Assembly (NCBI RefSeq): GCF_026745355.1
Contig: NC_079206.1
Coordinates: 17,341,582 to 17,405,581, forward strand
Direction of reading: 5' to 3'
Length of the DNA stretch: 64,000 nt
Source: Beta vulgaris subsp. vulgaris
Taxonomy: Eukaryota; Streptophyta; Magnoliopsida; Caryophyllales; Amaranthaceae
Shown: in pieces, positions 11,305-23,768 of the stretch
How the letters are laid out: each line of letters starts with the position of its first letter
How positions within the stretch are numbered: position 1 is the stretch's first letter
Notes under the pieces: generated by a model
Database searches by the model: none
The model's input: the letters and a program-made list of their open reading frames with translations, nothing else
Told to the model about the DNA's origin: nothing
Translations under genes and position numbers: made by a program

Positions 11305-11773
11305 GACGTCCCTATATGCGATATGTGATATGCGATATTTGCCAAGTTACCAAAGTAAAATATATATGATGATGAACATGATAAAGAAGATAATGTAACA
11401 TGATATGATATGTTTGTGAAATGTTTTACTTATTCTATTCTCCCTGTTTTTAACTAAAATGATGTGAAATGAATTTACGATGTTAGAGTAGTATGTTACT
11501 GAGCCTCGGCTCACGACGTTTTGTTTTATGTTTTAGGTATGGAAGAACAGTTGTGGATCACTGATAGATTGCATTATGGAGATTATATATGATTCTATGA
11601 GGTTTTAGGATATTTTGTATGATGGATAAACAAGTGTTATTATACGATGAGTATTTGTATAGTGAATTTTCAATTTTAGGCTACTATTTTTATTTCTGGG
11701 ACATAACCCACATGATTAAGTTATGCTTCCGCTGACGATTAAGGTCATGTAAATTTGTCGGGGCGTTACAGAT

Positions 11774-11785
11774 TGGTATCAGAGC
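11774..11785 (+). promoter_or_regulatory. primer binding site (initiator Met tRNA type)
   Basis: TGGTATCAGAGC, the usual complement of the plant initiator-Met tRNA 3' end, three bases after the 5' LTR. Confidence 0.85.
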
Positions 11786-13913
11786 CGAAACCTAGCCGGA
11801 AGTGCGGAGTAATAGACTTCGCACCGCCTAGGAGTGTCCTTTGAGAAATTAGATATTGAGGAAAACTCGAGGTTAGTAAATGACCATTTGGGTTGATATA
11901 AGATGAGATATAAGACAATGGATGAAAAATATGAGGTTTACTTCCATGAATGAGTTATTAGGAGTTGAGGATTATTTGGGTTATTAGAATCTTAAAGAAG
12001 TGAGGAAATGAACTTATGATCTTTTGAGGTATTATTTGAAGATTAGTACAACCTAAAGTTTTGGGGTTACTAGAGTGTAAGATGTTAAATGGAAAATTTT
12101 GCGATTTAAACTTGGTAGGAATTATCTAGAAAAGATCGATGTTGAATAACCTGAGGATAAAATGATGGCTATTTGAGTAATAGGGACCAAGGTGAATGAT
12201 CTTTTGAGGTATGAGTAGTAATATTTGATGCTTGAGGTAATACACGAAATAATATTTAGATATGCTATGATGAGTAGGGTTATATTATTTGTGGGATGAT
12301 GAAAAGGCTAAGCTATATGAAATCCTGATGGTTAAAAGTTGAGATTGAATTTTAATTTATAGGAGTTCGTATGACGATTTTGGAGATTCGAAAATTTTGA
12401 AGGGATTTAGAAATTCTACTCGAGGAATTAGAAAGCAATTATCATTACTTCGGTTACTAAGGATTTTAGTCTTAATGGTTGGAGCACTTCATAATGCGAT
12501 GCGAACCACTTTTTGGGATGTTATGGGATTGTATTGAAAAATAAATTATGAATAAGTAATTGAAGAGTTAGACAAATCGATATTTTGAAAGAATAGGAAT
12601 TTGCTACTTGGAGATGTCCTAGTTATATGGAATATAATTAAGAAATAAGCATTGATGTCGAGACGAAACTTAATGTGCATAAGTGCTTGATTATTTTTTT
12701 TACCAAGATTTGGGACAAAGAATTTCTAAGTTTGAAATGTTGTTAGATAAATGGTTTCTTCGTGTATGTTATTGAGATGATCTAGGAATGAATTCAAGTG
12801 ATCGAATTACCAATAAAAGAGGATAATGGAAAAATGTGGAGGAAATTGAAATTGTGATAATAAGTAAACATTATTTGGATCGGTGAAGCCTTGAATAATT
12901 AAGATCTTGAGTATTGATGTTAGCTAGGTAGGAAGTTGTAAGGAGTATGTTATGACATTGTCAGATTAGTAAGTGCTTAACGTTGAGGCTATGATAATTA
13001 TATTGATTTGGTATGATAATGTGATGATTGAAAATTTGGGAATGCACAAATATTGGGTTTAGGGATCTTTAGTGAATGCCTTATTAGATGATACTGTTAT
13101 TATAGAGAAAGGAACCAAAATGTGATGCTTTGAATGCCTCGTGAAGCTTATATGTGGAATTGATGAGATGATAGAGAGTGCATATTATACACCAAGAGAT
13201 GAGAATCGTCAAATGGTAGTGAGTAAAGAAAAGAATGGGTTGATATATAAAGGGGCATGATTAACATTCGAGTTTAAGATTTCTAAGTAAAACTGGCGAG
13301 CGTAGTATGAAATTGTGTCATGGATATTTAAATTCACAAGGATTCAACATATATTATGGAAAGTAAAGTTGTACTGAGAAAGTTTGAGGTTAGATTCAGG
13401 AACACTATGATCTCCATATCGTAGCGTAAAGGTTTTAAATAGGTTTAATGGGTTGGCTAAAAGTTAGGTATAGATGAACCAAGACGTTTGAGCATTTGCG
13501 CTTTTGCGTGTACAATATGAATCTGTTTATGTCAAGATGTGGTGCATGTGATTATTTGTGTTAGTTACCTCTTAATGCGTACGTAGTATCATACATTTTT
13601 TTTATGATTGTAGTTACTCTAAGTATGTATCTTGATAATTTGAGAAACCAAAAGAATTTCAAACAAGGTCTCATCAAATGAGTTAGTTGGAATTCATTGC
13701 CAACAAGTTTGCCCTTTTTGTTTTCTTTGCTCCTCGATTTCGCGAGTCGAGTTGAAGTAGAGATACAAAAGATGATGGCGGAATGGAGGCTGAATATCTA
13801 ACGAAGCCATGAAGGCTTGAGATCTTGGTCTTGTTAAATGAATTTAGCTTGTTGTTTTATCGATTAACTAAATTGCAAGTTTCGAGGACGAAACTTTTTC
13901 TAAGGGGTAATGA
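11786..13913. other. non-coding internal region of LTR element
   Basis: About 2.1 kb of stop-rich AT sequence without any frame longer than about 60 codons. It ends in TCGAGGACGAAAC... and a weak purine tract AAGGGGTAATGA just before the 3' LTR. This is where chromovirus elements have their pol end and polypurine tract, suggesting descent from such an element. No domain is recognisable. Confidence 0.6.
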
Positions 13914-16747
13914 TGTAATATCCTAAAAATCTTAAACGTACTTAAGTGAATAATTAACATAATAATATAGTTAGAACGTATTTTATTTTATTCGTTCCAC
14001 TAATCAAGCAACGTATGATAAAATGATTATAGAGTTTTAACATAAAAATTTACCAACTTAAACTATGAAATTATACTATTTATAATTTACGATTTCATGA
14101 GTTAAACAAGAAGGCTAATATAGTTGATAATTCACTTAAAGTACAAAATGTCAACATTTCACCCAAAATTTCATTAAATCACGTTTAAGAGTGTTAGTAT
14201 GGAAAAATTTCTGATTTTTGGTTGCAAAATAAAAAGAGAAAAGAGAAAACAAAGCTATGGTCAATTCCCCCCCCCCCAATTAATGGTGTCCTCTTCCTCA
14301 CTCGACCATGTCCATTTGTCACTCATGCAATCACAACTTTCTTCTCCTTCTTCAGTCAAATCTGTCACCAATCCTCACCCAAAGCTTCTTCAAGTTAACA
14401 AAATCAGATTATTTACTTCACCATCTTCCTCCCAACCACTGATTTTAAACCTCCAAACTCCACTATAAATAGCCATGGAGATTCAACATCAAGAACCCAC
14501 CAACAATAACCTTCATCCTCTCTTTTCTCTCTCTAAACAGAAATTCAGTCAATAATCGCCGGAAAATTGCAACTAAAAGAAACCCAAAAGAAAACCCCAA
14601 ATTTGTTCTCTCTCTCTCCTCTGTTTCGTCCCCCACGACCGACCACCGTCGGCCACCGCGCGCGCCACCTGCACCGCTTCCAGTTCCGTCCTCACCCCGC
14701 TGTCGTTCGTCGACCACCGCGCAGCTCGCCGGAGATTCGCGCCAGCCAGCACGCACGTTCTCTCTCTCCTCCTCGCGCTCTCTTTCGTCGCTCCTCTTCG
14801 CGCGTCACTGCAACCACGCCACCGACGCCCAGCAACGCCGCGTCGCACCGTCGCGCCGCTGCTCACACTCGCCGTCTACCGCCGTTCGCCGGAGGTTCCC
14901 CTGCCACGTTTGTCGCCCTGCTCTAGTAGCAGAGGTAATCAATTACCTCTTATGTTCTTCCTTTTTTAAATTCTGATTTTCTTATTTACTAATTCTAGAC
15001 CAAGTTTTTAACTTTTACTATTTAGTTTGGGCCTAAAAGAATACTTTTGGACTAGAACTGAGGTGTTTATAAATCTGAATTTATTATATTGGGCTAATGG
15101 AGTTAAACTAAAGCTGATTTAGTATTTTATTAAATTATGTTAGTTTATTTATTAAGTTAATCTTGTTACTTTAGTATATTGAGCTTTGGTGGACTGATTT
15201 AGTTAGTTTCACTAAACCACCTAACTTATTTACTAAAATCTATTATTAGGGTTATAATTCATGATTTCTAAACTAGTTGAGTTGTTTAAAACTAATTAAA
15301 AATAATTCATTAAGCTTATAATTGAGTTTAATTTATGAGAACTTCACTAATTCTTAAGTTTACTTGTAATAATTAGTTAGTTGACTTGTTAGTTTAAATG
15401 ACTAAATAATATTAAAATAATGTTAATGGAGCTATTATAACTTTAAACTTAACGATTTATTTATGGATGACTAATTAGTTATTATCTATGAACTAGAATA
15501 ATGTTATGTTTTCGAAAGGTTTATAATATGTAGTAATATAACTTTAATATTACGATAATTTCTAAAAATATAGCTAAATGAGTTATTTCACCTAATTAGT
15601 TGATTAAAGAGTCACTTTAATTTAAAAGTTATTAACGATTAAGAAATAATGACCTTAAGGAGACCTTTACGACGTTATAATGACCGCTATGACCTTAACA
15701 AGCGCTAACTAATATTTAGGCTTGATAGCTAAATAACGAAACGTTCATTAATAAAATTATTCTTGAATAGATTAAAGAAGATAAAAGATATTACAAGCCT
15801 CCCCCGGCTATCATGGTTGGTAAGCAGCAATTCAGGTAACGTCTACTGCTAACACCCACAATCCCTTTCGAATGATGTTTTATGGTTTTTCGCACTATGT
15901 TGTTGATTTATGGATTGTGGGATATGAAAGGTTTTACGAATACGATGATTTTCGATGAAATGAAACGACTTCGATGTTACGAAAATATGAGTATAATAAT
16001 GCTATGGTTTAATGATGTTTCATGACTATGATTATAATGATGTAATGTAACTATGATATTTGAAACATGATAAAGTAAAGTGAAAGATGGTTTTGGCAAG
16101 TATGTGGGCATACAAAATGTCACCTATGATGTGACCGCCTTTCTGACAATATTTGGACACTGAGAGTGTCATCCATTTGTGGCCGCCTTTCTGGCAATAT
16201 TTGGACACCGAGAGTGTCATCCATTTGTGACTGCCTTTCTGACAATATTTGGACACCGAAAGTGTCACCCATTTGTTTAGGGAGACGTCCCTATATGCGA
16301 TATGTGATATGCGATATTTGCCAAGTTACCAAAGTAAAATATATATGATGATGAACATGATAAAGAAGATAATGTAACATGATATGATATGTTTGTGAAA
16401 TGTTTTACTTATTCTATTCTCCCTTTTTTTAACTAAAATGATGTGAAATGAATTTACGATGTTAGAGTAGTATGTTACTGAGCCTCGGCTCACGACGTTT
16501 TGTTTTATGTTTTAGGTATGGAAGAACAGTTGTGGATCACTGATAGATTGCATTATGGAATATATATGATTCTATGAGGTTTTAGGGTATTTTGTATGAT
16601 GGATAAACAAGTGTTATTATACGATGAGTATTTGTATAGTGAATTTTCAATTTTAGGCTACTATTTTTATTTGTGGGACATAACCCACATGATTAAGTTA
16701 TGCTTCCGCTGACGATTAAGGTCATGTAAATTTGTCGGGGCGTTATA
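13914..16747 (+). repeat. 3' LTR, about 2834 bp
   Basis: Aligns end to end with 8933-11770 with a low percentage of differences (substitutions plus short length changes in C and T runs). Its last dinucleotide is TA where the 5' LTR has CA. The TATA box (14464-14470), GC-rich leader and 48-bp repeats are conserved. Confidence 0.92.
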
Positions 16748-18600
16748 TTATAGTCATCATGTCATCCCTAAAACCAATTAGTGACTGTATTCTCCCAAAT
16801 TCTCTTTGGAAATGTCAGTTAGTTAACTCTCTTGTTCTTTTTCATATAGCAACTAAAATTATTTGTTCTACTTTTATTCCAACTAATAGCCAACTGATGC
16901 TATTTTTGGGGGTTAACTGATGGCCAATATTCAGTCAAGTCTGGTGCCCTCTCAACTTTTTTTTCTTATGTCCTTTCACTATTGAATATTTTTCTTTTTT
17001 TTTTGCCAAATCAAAGAAATATATTACCAAACTTTTCATAATTACAAACTAAAGAGAAGCCAAGGAAAGACAAACCAACTAGGTTGGACACCCCAACCGC
17101 CCTCTATCCCACTCTACATACACACTTAAAGAGCTAAATCTCTAAGCCATGTTCTATTAGCTCCTGAAATCTCTTTGGGAATAACACTATAACATCTATC
17201 AATCACATCTTTCTGCACTCTATATTGTATTATCTACAGATTGCACAACCTGATTCTAGTACACATCATTTCGAATTCTCCAATTGTGGTACACCAAATT
17301 CCCCCAACACAACTGCATATATTTGTTTCTTAAATTTGGACTCCGTGCTCCTGCTTATCCAGTGAATGAAATTCTGATCATTCAGGCGGTTGTTCTGTAT
17401 GCCCATCCACATCTTAATCCTCCTGAAAACCGCATTACTATAGCTGCACTCAAAAAACAAGTGGCCCTAACTTTCCTCCCTTGTTCCACGGATCAGGCAT
17501 AGGTTATTAGCTGCTATTCCCATATCATATAATCTTTTTGTAGTCTGTAGTCTACCCATCATCATCAACCATAGGAAGAACCTATATTTTGGACTGACCA
17601 GTCTGTTCCACACATATTTGTCCCAGTGAATTCTCACAAAATCTCCAATCATTATGGTATAGATGGACTTGACTGAGTATTCAGGCATTGTTAGTAGCAT
17701 GGAGATATTCATCCTGCTCTTTATGGCCTCCTTTACTTCACAGAGCTTCTTCCAGTACCAGCTGCAACCTTGAGCAGGTTGATATCCCCACCAGTCAGTG
17801 TTCTTTACATATAACTCACTCACCCACTTTATCCATATATTATCTTTCTTGTTTGCCAAAGCCCATGTATATCTGCCTAATGTAGCCGTATTCCAGGTCA
17901 CTAGGTTTCTTATTCCCAAACCTCCTGCATTTTTAGGGATACATACCTTAGTCCATGCTACATATGCCCCTCTACAACTATAATAGCTTCCAGACCATAG
18001 ATAAGCTCTACATATCATCTGGATTTCATGAAGAATCTTCTTACGTAAAACAAAAACCTAGGACCAGTACACATGTATGCTAAGTAGTACTGAGTTGACC
18101 AGAACCAATCTACCTTGATAAGAGAGGTATCGACTACTCCAGCATCTCACTCTTGCTGTCATCTTCTCCACCAGAAGCATACAATCCTTCACTCCCATCC
18201 TTTTATGGCTGATTGGGACACCTAGGTATCGAAAAAGGAGCTTACCTTGTTTGAAACTAGAGGCATTCAGTATCCTTTGCACCTCCTCAATTTTCATTCC
18301 AGCAGCATATACTTTAGACTTATGTTCATTTACCACTAAGCCTGACACATCTGAAAAATGTTTGAAACCTTGCAGCATTAAGTAAACAGATCTGAACTCC
18401 CCTTTGCTACATAGAATTAGATCATCAGCAAAACATAGATGATTTAGCTTCACCCTTGAGCATCTAGGATGATACTTAAATGCTGCATTATCCCCTACCA
18501 TCTTCCACTAGTAGAATAATGGCTTATTGTTGCGGCTATATTGTTGTGGTTTTACCTATAGGCAACAATAAACCACGGCAAAAGAAAAGAATAAATCGAA

Positions 18601-18790
18601 AATAAACTTATTGATGCGGTTCCTAACAAAAACCGCAGCAATAGATGTTAACGGAACAATTTTTCAAATTTGGTTGACTACTTTGACCAACAATATTGCT
18701 GCGGTTTTTTAAAAAAACCGCAGCAATATATTAAAATATTAATATTAACTATATTGCTGCGGTTTCTTTAAAAAACCGCAGCAATATAAA
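18601..18790. repeat. left subterminal hairpin array of CACTA element
   Basis: Three units in which TTGCTGCGGTTTTT or a close variant is followed by its inverse AAAACCGCAGCAATA. In En/Spm-type elements such subterminal motifs are transposase-accessory binding sites; that role is inferred here. Confidence 0.7.
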
Positions 18791-19696
18791 ACCTCAATAT
18801 TATGTAATAGAACCTCTCTCATCAAACCCTTAATTTCACTCAATCCCAGCCTCCATCACGCCTCTCTCTCCTCTCTCTCCCTTCTCACGCCCTTCTCTCT
18901 CTCCTCTCACTCTCTCCTCTCATGCCTCTCTCTCTCTCCCCTCTCACTCTCAATTCTTCGCCTCTTCTCTCAATTCTTCGAAGGAATCAACACATCAATT
19001 CTCATGAGATTTCTTCTCGTTTTCTCGTCGGATGTTCGATTTCTTCGTCGTTTTCATCGTCGGTTATTCGATTTCTTCACCGCCTTTCTGATTTCTTGGT
19101 CAGCTGTTCGATTTCTTCGTCGGCTTTTCGAGATCTTTGTCGACTGTTCGATTTCTTCGACGGTCGAAGTCACACCCTCGTCGGCTGTTCGATTTCTTCG
19201 TCAGTCGAAGTCCTTCCCTCGTCGGTTGTTCGATTTCTTCGTCGGTTGAAGTCCTTCCCTCATCGGCCGTTCAGATCGAGACGAAGCCCTAGCCTCGCGC
19301 AAGTCGTCGGCCGTTATTGGGGCTTCTTGTTTCTTTTTCGTTTTTTTTTTCCAGAATTTTGTGTTTTTTTCTGTTATTATTTTCCATTGTTAGTTTTGTA
19401 ATTTTTGTTTTTTTGGTAATTGTTATAATATTTTCAGATCTAGTGTTTTATGGTATATCTTATTATAGTTGTAATATAAATTTTTTTCTTATATTTTTTT
19501 GAAGTTACATTCTTGTTCTTGTTGATTTTTTATAATCTGCCTTAAATATATTGTAATGATATAATCTATTTTTTTTGTATTTTTTTTTTGTTTTTGAATT
19601 TTATATGATAATTTGTTGTCATTAGTTTCAATAAGTAATGTGTTATTTCAAATTTGACGTCAAAATGCAAAAAAAAAAAAAAAATTCTGCCCAGCT

Positions 19697-19862
19697 TCTA
19701 TTGCTGCGGTTTTAGGTAAAAACCGCAGCAATATGCGTATTTTTTATTATTAAATATAACATATTGTTGCGGTTTTCCCTAGAAACCGCAGCAATATGTT
19801 GTACTATTCTAATATAAAATACTAATATTGCTGCGGTTTTTCCCAGAAACCGCAGCAATATA
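19697..19862. repeat. right subterminal hairpin array of CACTA element
   Basis: Three more hairpins of the TATTGCTGCGGTTTT / AAAACCGCAGCAATA pair, mirroring the left array, each with only 4-8 bases of loop. Confidence 0.7.
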
Positions 19863-21959
19863 ATTATTACCTATTGTTGCCCCCTTAATTGATGCGCTCC
19901 CAAAAATCGCGGCAATAGGCCACTTTTTGACCGCAGCAATAAGCATTTATTCTACTAGTGTTCATTGTTCTGGATAAATAATCCATACAAATTACAAATA
20001 GTAAAGGTGACATAGGGTCACATTGCCTAAGCCCTTTTTTACCAGGTAAGTAACCTCTGCATCTTCCATTAATTACCAAAGTAAACTGACGAGATCTCAC
20101 ACATTCCATGACCATCTTAGTGAACTTTCCAGGGAACCTGAGAGCCTTCAACATGTCTTCAATAAAGCACCAATCAACAGAGTCATAAGCTTTCTTCATC
20201 TCCACTTTAGTTATGCAGCTTGGACTAGCATTTTTCTTCCCATAGCTCGTCACCATGTCTTGACAGATAAGCACATTGTGTGCAATGAATCTGCCTTTTA
20301 TAAATGCCCCTTGGTTATGAGTTATTATATCAGGCAATTCCTTGCTCAATTTAGAACATATTACCTTTGTAATACATTTATAGACCACGTTGCAGCATGC
20401 AATTGGTCTATGTTCAGTCACATGTCTAAGACATTTCACTTTTGGGATCAAAGTGATTACTGTAATGTTAACTTCTTTGAGAAGCGTACCAGTATGAAAG
20501 AATTCTTGAATTGTCTGAATCACATCATTCCCCACAATATGCCATGCATCTCTAAGGAAATGAGTACCAAATCCATCTGGACCTGGAGACTTCTCCCCTG
20601 GAATTGAGAACAAAGCCTCCTAACTTCTTCATCAGTAACCTGACACAACAGTGTATTATGATGCTCCGCAGTGAGAATCTTCCCTTGATCCGAAATCTCC
20701 TGACAAATCTTAGTACCATGCTCCCTAGTTGTTCCCAACAACATCTTGTAGTACTCTATGAAAGCACCATCCACCTTTTCATTTTCTTGCCAGACACCAG
20801 AGCTATCATGAATACCATAAATGGTATTCTGTAATCTTCTTTGTTTTATAGCTCTATGAATTAGAGCACTATTTTCATCACCATTCACAAGCCACTACAA
20901 TTTGGCTTTTTATTTCAGATAAGAAATGTAGTTTTCATGAATCTTCATGTAGTCTGCTGCAGCCCAAGCTTCTTTATCCCTATTATACATATCATTTCCT
21001 CCTTGCAGCTTCCTTTGACACTCAAGAAGATACTCATATGCTTGAGCATCAGCTGCCTGTATATTGTCAAAGCCCTCCTTGTTCAGCATCTTCATTTCCT
21101 TCCTGACACTCTTCAATTTCTACACCACACAAAACATGGTTGTACCACTCACTCTTATAGACCATGCCTCCCTCACCCTTCTCTAAAAATTTAGAGCGAG
21201 CTTTACTTCACATATTGTAGTATTTGAAAGGATAATTTCCCCTCTCACTCCGGTTATGAACCCTAACCAAAACTGGGCAGTGGTCAAATAGGCCTTCAGG
21301 CATAGACCAAGCTTCTAATGTTGGGAATACTTCCATTTATTTATCATTGCACAGGACCTTGTCCAACTTGCTGAAAATTCTCGCATCACCCTCCTGTTTA
21401 TTGTTCCATGTATAGAAGGAACCTGTAGACTTGAGATCACTCAAACCATATCTGGACACACATTCTCTAAGAGGGAGTAGCTCAACATCTCTCACATTTC
21501 TACCTATTCTTTCATCTCTATTCATCAGGCAATTAAAATATCCAAGGACTACCCATGGTAACTTCTCCTGAACATTAAAAGTAACAAGATCCTTCCATAA
21601 CCCCTCCCTTTTCTTAGCCTGATCAAATGCATATACAAAAGTGCAATAATTTTTTTTGAGCTAGTCACTGCTTGGACAAGACAGTGTATCACTTGAGTTG
21701 ACATAGCCACTATGTTAACATGAAAAGATAGAGAATTCCATGCTAATATAATCCTCCCATTAGGGTGATAAGAGGAGTTAGAGCAAAAACACCTCCCATT
21801 GAATAAATTCTGGTACATATCTCCCATTTTATTTACTTTTACTTTAGCCTCAATGAGACTAATTAGCCCCAGGGATCTAGTGTCAAGCATTTTTTTAACA
21901 TCTCTTTGCTTATTAACACTAGGAATACCCCTAAAATTCCAACATAGGATGCTATCCAT

Positions 21960-23240
21960 TCTCTGTAGGAGAGTTCCCTCCCCCAATTTCCATTCCCCTG
22001 TATCACAGACAATCTTCCCTACAACAAGCTCCTCTGACTGCATATTCCCTAATATTTCAAAGGCATTATTTGTAGCTATGGTTCCCAGGTTTTCCTTCCT
22101 ACTTACCTGAGATCTATTATTATGCTCACTTATTGATTTCTCACCAATCACATGTGTATGGGAAGCCTGGATAGCCTGTTTGGCTGGTTGTTGTGGCTTT
22201 GGTTGCCATACCTTCCTGGTTTCCCCATCTCCCTTATCCATGCATTCCTCCTGTTTATGCCCCAATTTTTTTACATCTCCACAGATTGTTGGCCTCCATT
22301 CATAATAGATTGCATATACCACCTCGATTCCCTTCTCATTTATGAACGTCAATTAATCTGGAAATTCCTGATCAACAGAAACTTCAATCATAATTCTAGC
22401 AAACTGAAGCTTCTCTCTCTTCTTTGTGGCTTGATCCACCTTCACAAATTTACCCACAGGTGCTACCAATTTCCTCAAACAATTCTGACTCTAGTATTTA
22501 AAATTAACCCTCACTTGGATCCAAGTAGGGAGAACATCAAAGTTCTCTTTCATTACATCCATATCAGGATCCCAGGCCTTGATAATAAGAGGTTTATTAT
22601 CTGAGAAATTGACACTACCTCTCAATACCTAATCTCTGCATTCCATAGTCATAAACCTCACTATGAACACTCCTCTTTTTATCATATTCACTTTATCTAC
22701 CTTCTTATTCCTCCAAATCCTTTGAATGAAACCTTCCATCACCATCGGAGGAGGATTAGCACCAATAACATAGCAAATTATTGATGAACTCCAGTAATCC
22801 ACCTCCGGTTGAACATCTTCCATATCAATTTTCACCATAATTCTCATTGTCGTAGTCTTAGCCACATTTTCCAAATTCATACCAATATCAACAGGTTCTG
22901 AGTTGACATAACTTACCTTATTCTCCGAGAAATGCATAATCGGAATAGGCTCAACCTTTCTAACGCTCCTAGCAGCCCAGCTAATCTTGCTTCTCTGTTC
23001 CTTATTAACCTTCTCTGCTAATGAATTCATCGAAGATAACCACTTAGAGAACATTATGTGTGATTGTTGTGATTTCTGAAGCTCTCTTAGCTCCTCATCC
23101 TCTGTGCTATCCACCGTTTCTACCTCCGTTGCCTTCACACCGAGAATTTCATCCATTGACCTCGTCTTCTTTGCAATAGAATCCGATGCTGGACCTTTTG
23201 GTTTACTCTGGGATTTCTGATGTTTTAATGTTCTCGCCAT
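21960..23240 (-). pseudogene. LINE ORF1 (DUF4283/zinc-knuckle gag-like protein), broken
   Basis: The frame starts MARTLKHQKSQSKPKGP at 23240 and runs to an in-frame TAG near 22630. The same frame continues with a recognisable DUF4283 segment (PLIIKAWDPDMD, WIQVRVNF) to about 22500, then more stops. It resumes in 22352-21960 with FINEKGIEVV and YYEWRPTICGDVKKLGHKQEEC. The last is the CCHC knuckle region, where the second Cys of the usual CxxC is replaced (CGDV). Such proteins bind LINE RNA. The ORF2 start lies at the 3' end of this region. Confidence 0.7.
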
Positions 23241-23474
23241 AGCTAAGATGCTCGCATCAAAATAAAATCAAAATTCAAGAAAATCCGTTACTGTTTCATT
23301 GATCACTCTAGAGAGAGGAGAGAGTTTCTCTCTCTAACTGTCTCGTTTGTTGGATATTTTTCTGCATCTTAATGATATTCATAGTTGGCCTTTTCTCCCT
23401 CCTCTTCCTAATCATGATCTGATCAAAGCCCTGGCCTTTTTGTGATATTGTTTGCCAGATTTATCAAACACTAC

Positions 23475-23768
23475 CTTTGTTCTTTTTCTATTGCAACAAT
23501 GGGTTTGGACACGGTTTTTAAGCAAGTGGTAAAAGTGTGTAGTTTAGCATAAAGGTACTCCTTTAGTTAACTAGAGTATGAGAGATATCAATTCTTAATA
23601 AAGTAAAAGCAACTTTATGAGGCAAAGTGATTAATTAATGATGGTTTAGTAAGGTAAGGGTAATATTATCAACTAAAGTTATTTTTTTTATCAAAAGTGA
23701 AATTGTTGCAATAGATGTGAAAATACCCAAAATGGCAAGTGTTGCAATAGAAAAATAACGAAGGTTGT
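23475..23768. mobile_element. short TIR element (MITE), superfamily unclear
   Basis: The left CTTTGTTCTTTTTCTATTGC and the reverse-complemented right CTTCGTTATTTTTCTATTGC form about 30 bp of inverted repeat around about 290 bp of AT-rich non-coding DNA. Boundaries and TSD are uncertain. Confidence 0.4.

Larger units (their letters stand above)
8933..11770 (+). repeat. 5' LTR, 2838 bp
   Basis: Starts TGTAATATCC and ends GGGGCGTTACA. It holds a TATA box, a GC-rich leader (about 9640-9950) dense in CCACCG/CGCGCG words, and a 48-bp minisatellite (11161-11304). Near-identical to 13914-16747. Frames read from the GC-rich part on both strands are a base-composition effect, not genes. Confidence 0.92.
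8933..16747 (+). mobile_element. large non-autonomous LTR retrotransposon (LARD-like), 7.8 kb
   Basis: Two LTRs of about 2.83 kb (8933-11770 and 13914-16747) flank 2143 bp of internal DNA. The left LTR is TG...CA; the right one ends TA after a C-to-T change. A tRNA-iMet primer binding site follows the left LTR. ATTAT occurs on both sides as a likely 5-bp TSD, the right one overlapping the terminal A. The internal region has no gag or pol frame, so mobilisation would need proteins in trans. The LTR edge GGGGCGTTACA and the PBS resemble Ty3/gypsy chromoviruses, which is inference. Confidence 0.9.
18506..19960. mobile_element. non-autonomous CACTA (En/Spm) element, 1455 bp
   Basis: The ends read CACTAGTAGAATAATGGCTT and, in reverse complement, CACTAGTAGAATAAATGCTT. 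The 3-bp duplication TTC flanks it (18503-18505, 19961-19963). Subterminal regions hold arrays of TATTGCTGCGGTTTTT and their complements, often as perfect hairpins (about 18601-18790 and 19697-19862). No TNPA or TNPD frame is present. The middle (18830-19320) is CT-rich then carries TCGTCGG..GTTCGATTTCTT repeats; its frames (18922-19401) are repeat-driven and not called. Confidence 0.95.
17266..21959 (-). pseudogene. LINE ORF2 (endonuclease, reverse transcriptase, zf-RVT), broken
   Basis: It starts MDSILCWNFRGIPSVNKQ at 21959, the apurinic endonuclease N-terminus. Endonuclease sequence continues to about 21340 (TGSFYTWNNKQ, FSKLDKVL). RT motifs follow at 20613-19961: SPGPDGF, HRPIACCNVVYK, NQGAFIKGR, KVEMKKAYDSVDW and GLRQCDPMSPLLF. 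After the CACTA insertion come LCFADDLILCSKG (motif C, FADD intact) at 18501-18058, then the C-terminal zf-RVT region (VWNRLVSPKYRFFLWLMM; LFF-like ECSYS) to 17266. Motif A has Glu where the catalytic Asp is expected (KVEM instead of KIDL). With frameshifts, several stops and the insertion, the protein cannot work. Confidence 0.85.
16996..23349 (-). mobile_element. degenerate full-length LINE (L1-type)
   Basis: TTGAATATTTTTCT (16982-16995) and TTGGATATTTTTCT (23350-23363) form a 14-bp TSD with one mismatch. On the minus strand the element runs from a CT-rich 5' leader at 23349 through ORF1 and ORF2 to a poly(A) tract (T run about 16996-17004). ORF2 is split by a CACTA element (18506-19960). 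Many stops and frameshifts make it dead. Without the CACTA insertion its length is about 4.9 kb, normal for a plant L1. Confidence 0.9.

Noticed and set aside
11071..11369. Frames with repeated MTLSVSKYCQKGGHKW-like units (also 16032-16348)
   Set aside because: They only reflect the 48-bp tandem repeat (length divisible by three) in the LTRs; no start context or family.
18601..18790. CRISPR-like array of repeats
   Set aside because: Repeats are hairpins at the ends of a CACTA transposon in a plant genome; there are no unique spacers of constant length.
18922..19401. 159-codon Ser/Phe/Arg-rich frame inside the CACTA element
   Set aside because: Driven by CT-rich and TCGATTTCTTCGTCGG repeats; a second overlapping frame is equally open; no transposase motif.
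20260..20834. Plus-strand frames over the LINE RT region
   Set aside because: Shadows of the minus-strand RT coding sequence, which carries the recognisable motifs.
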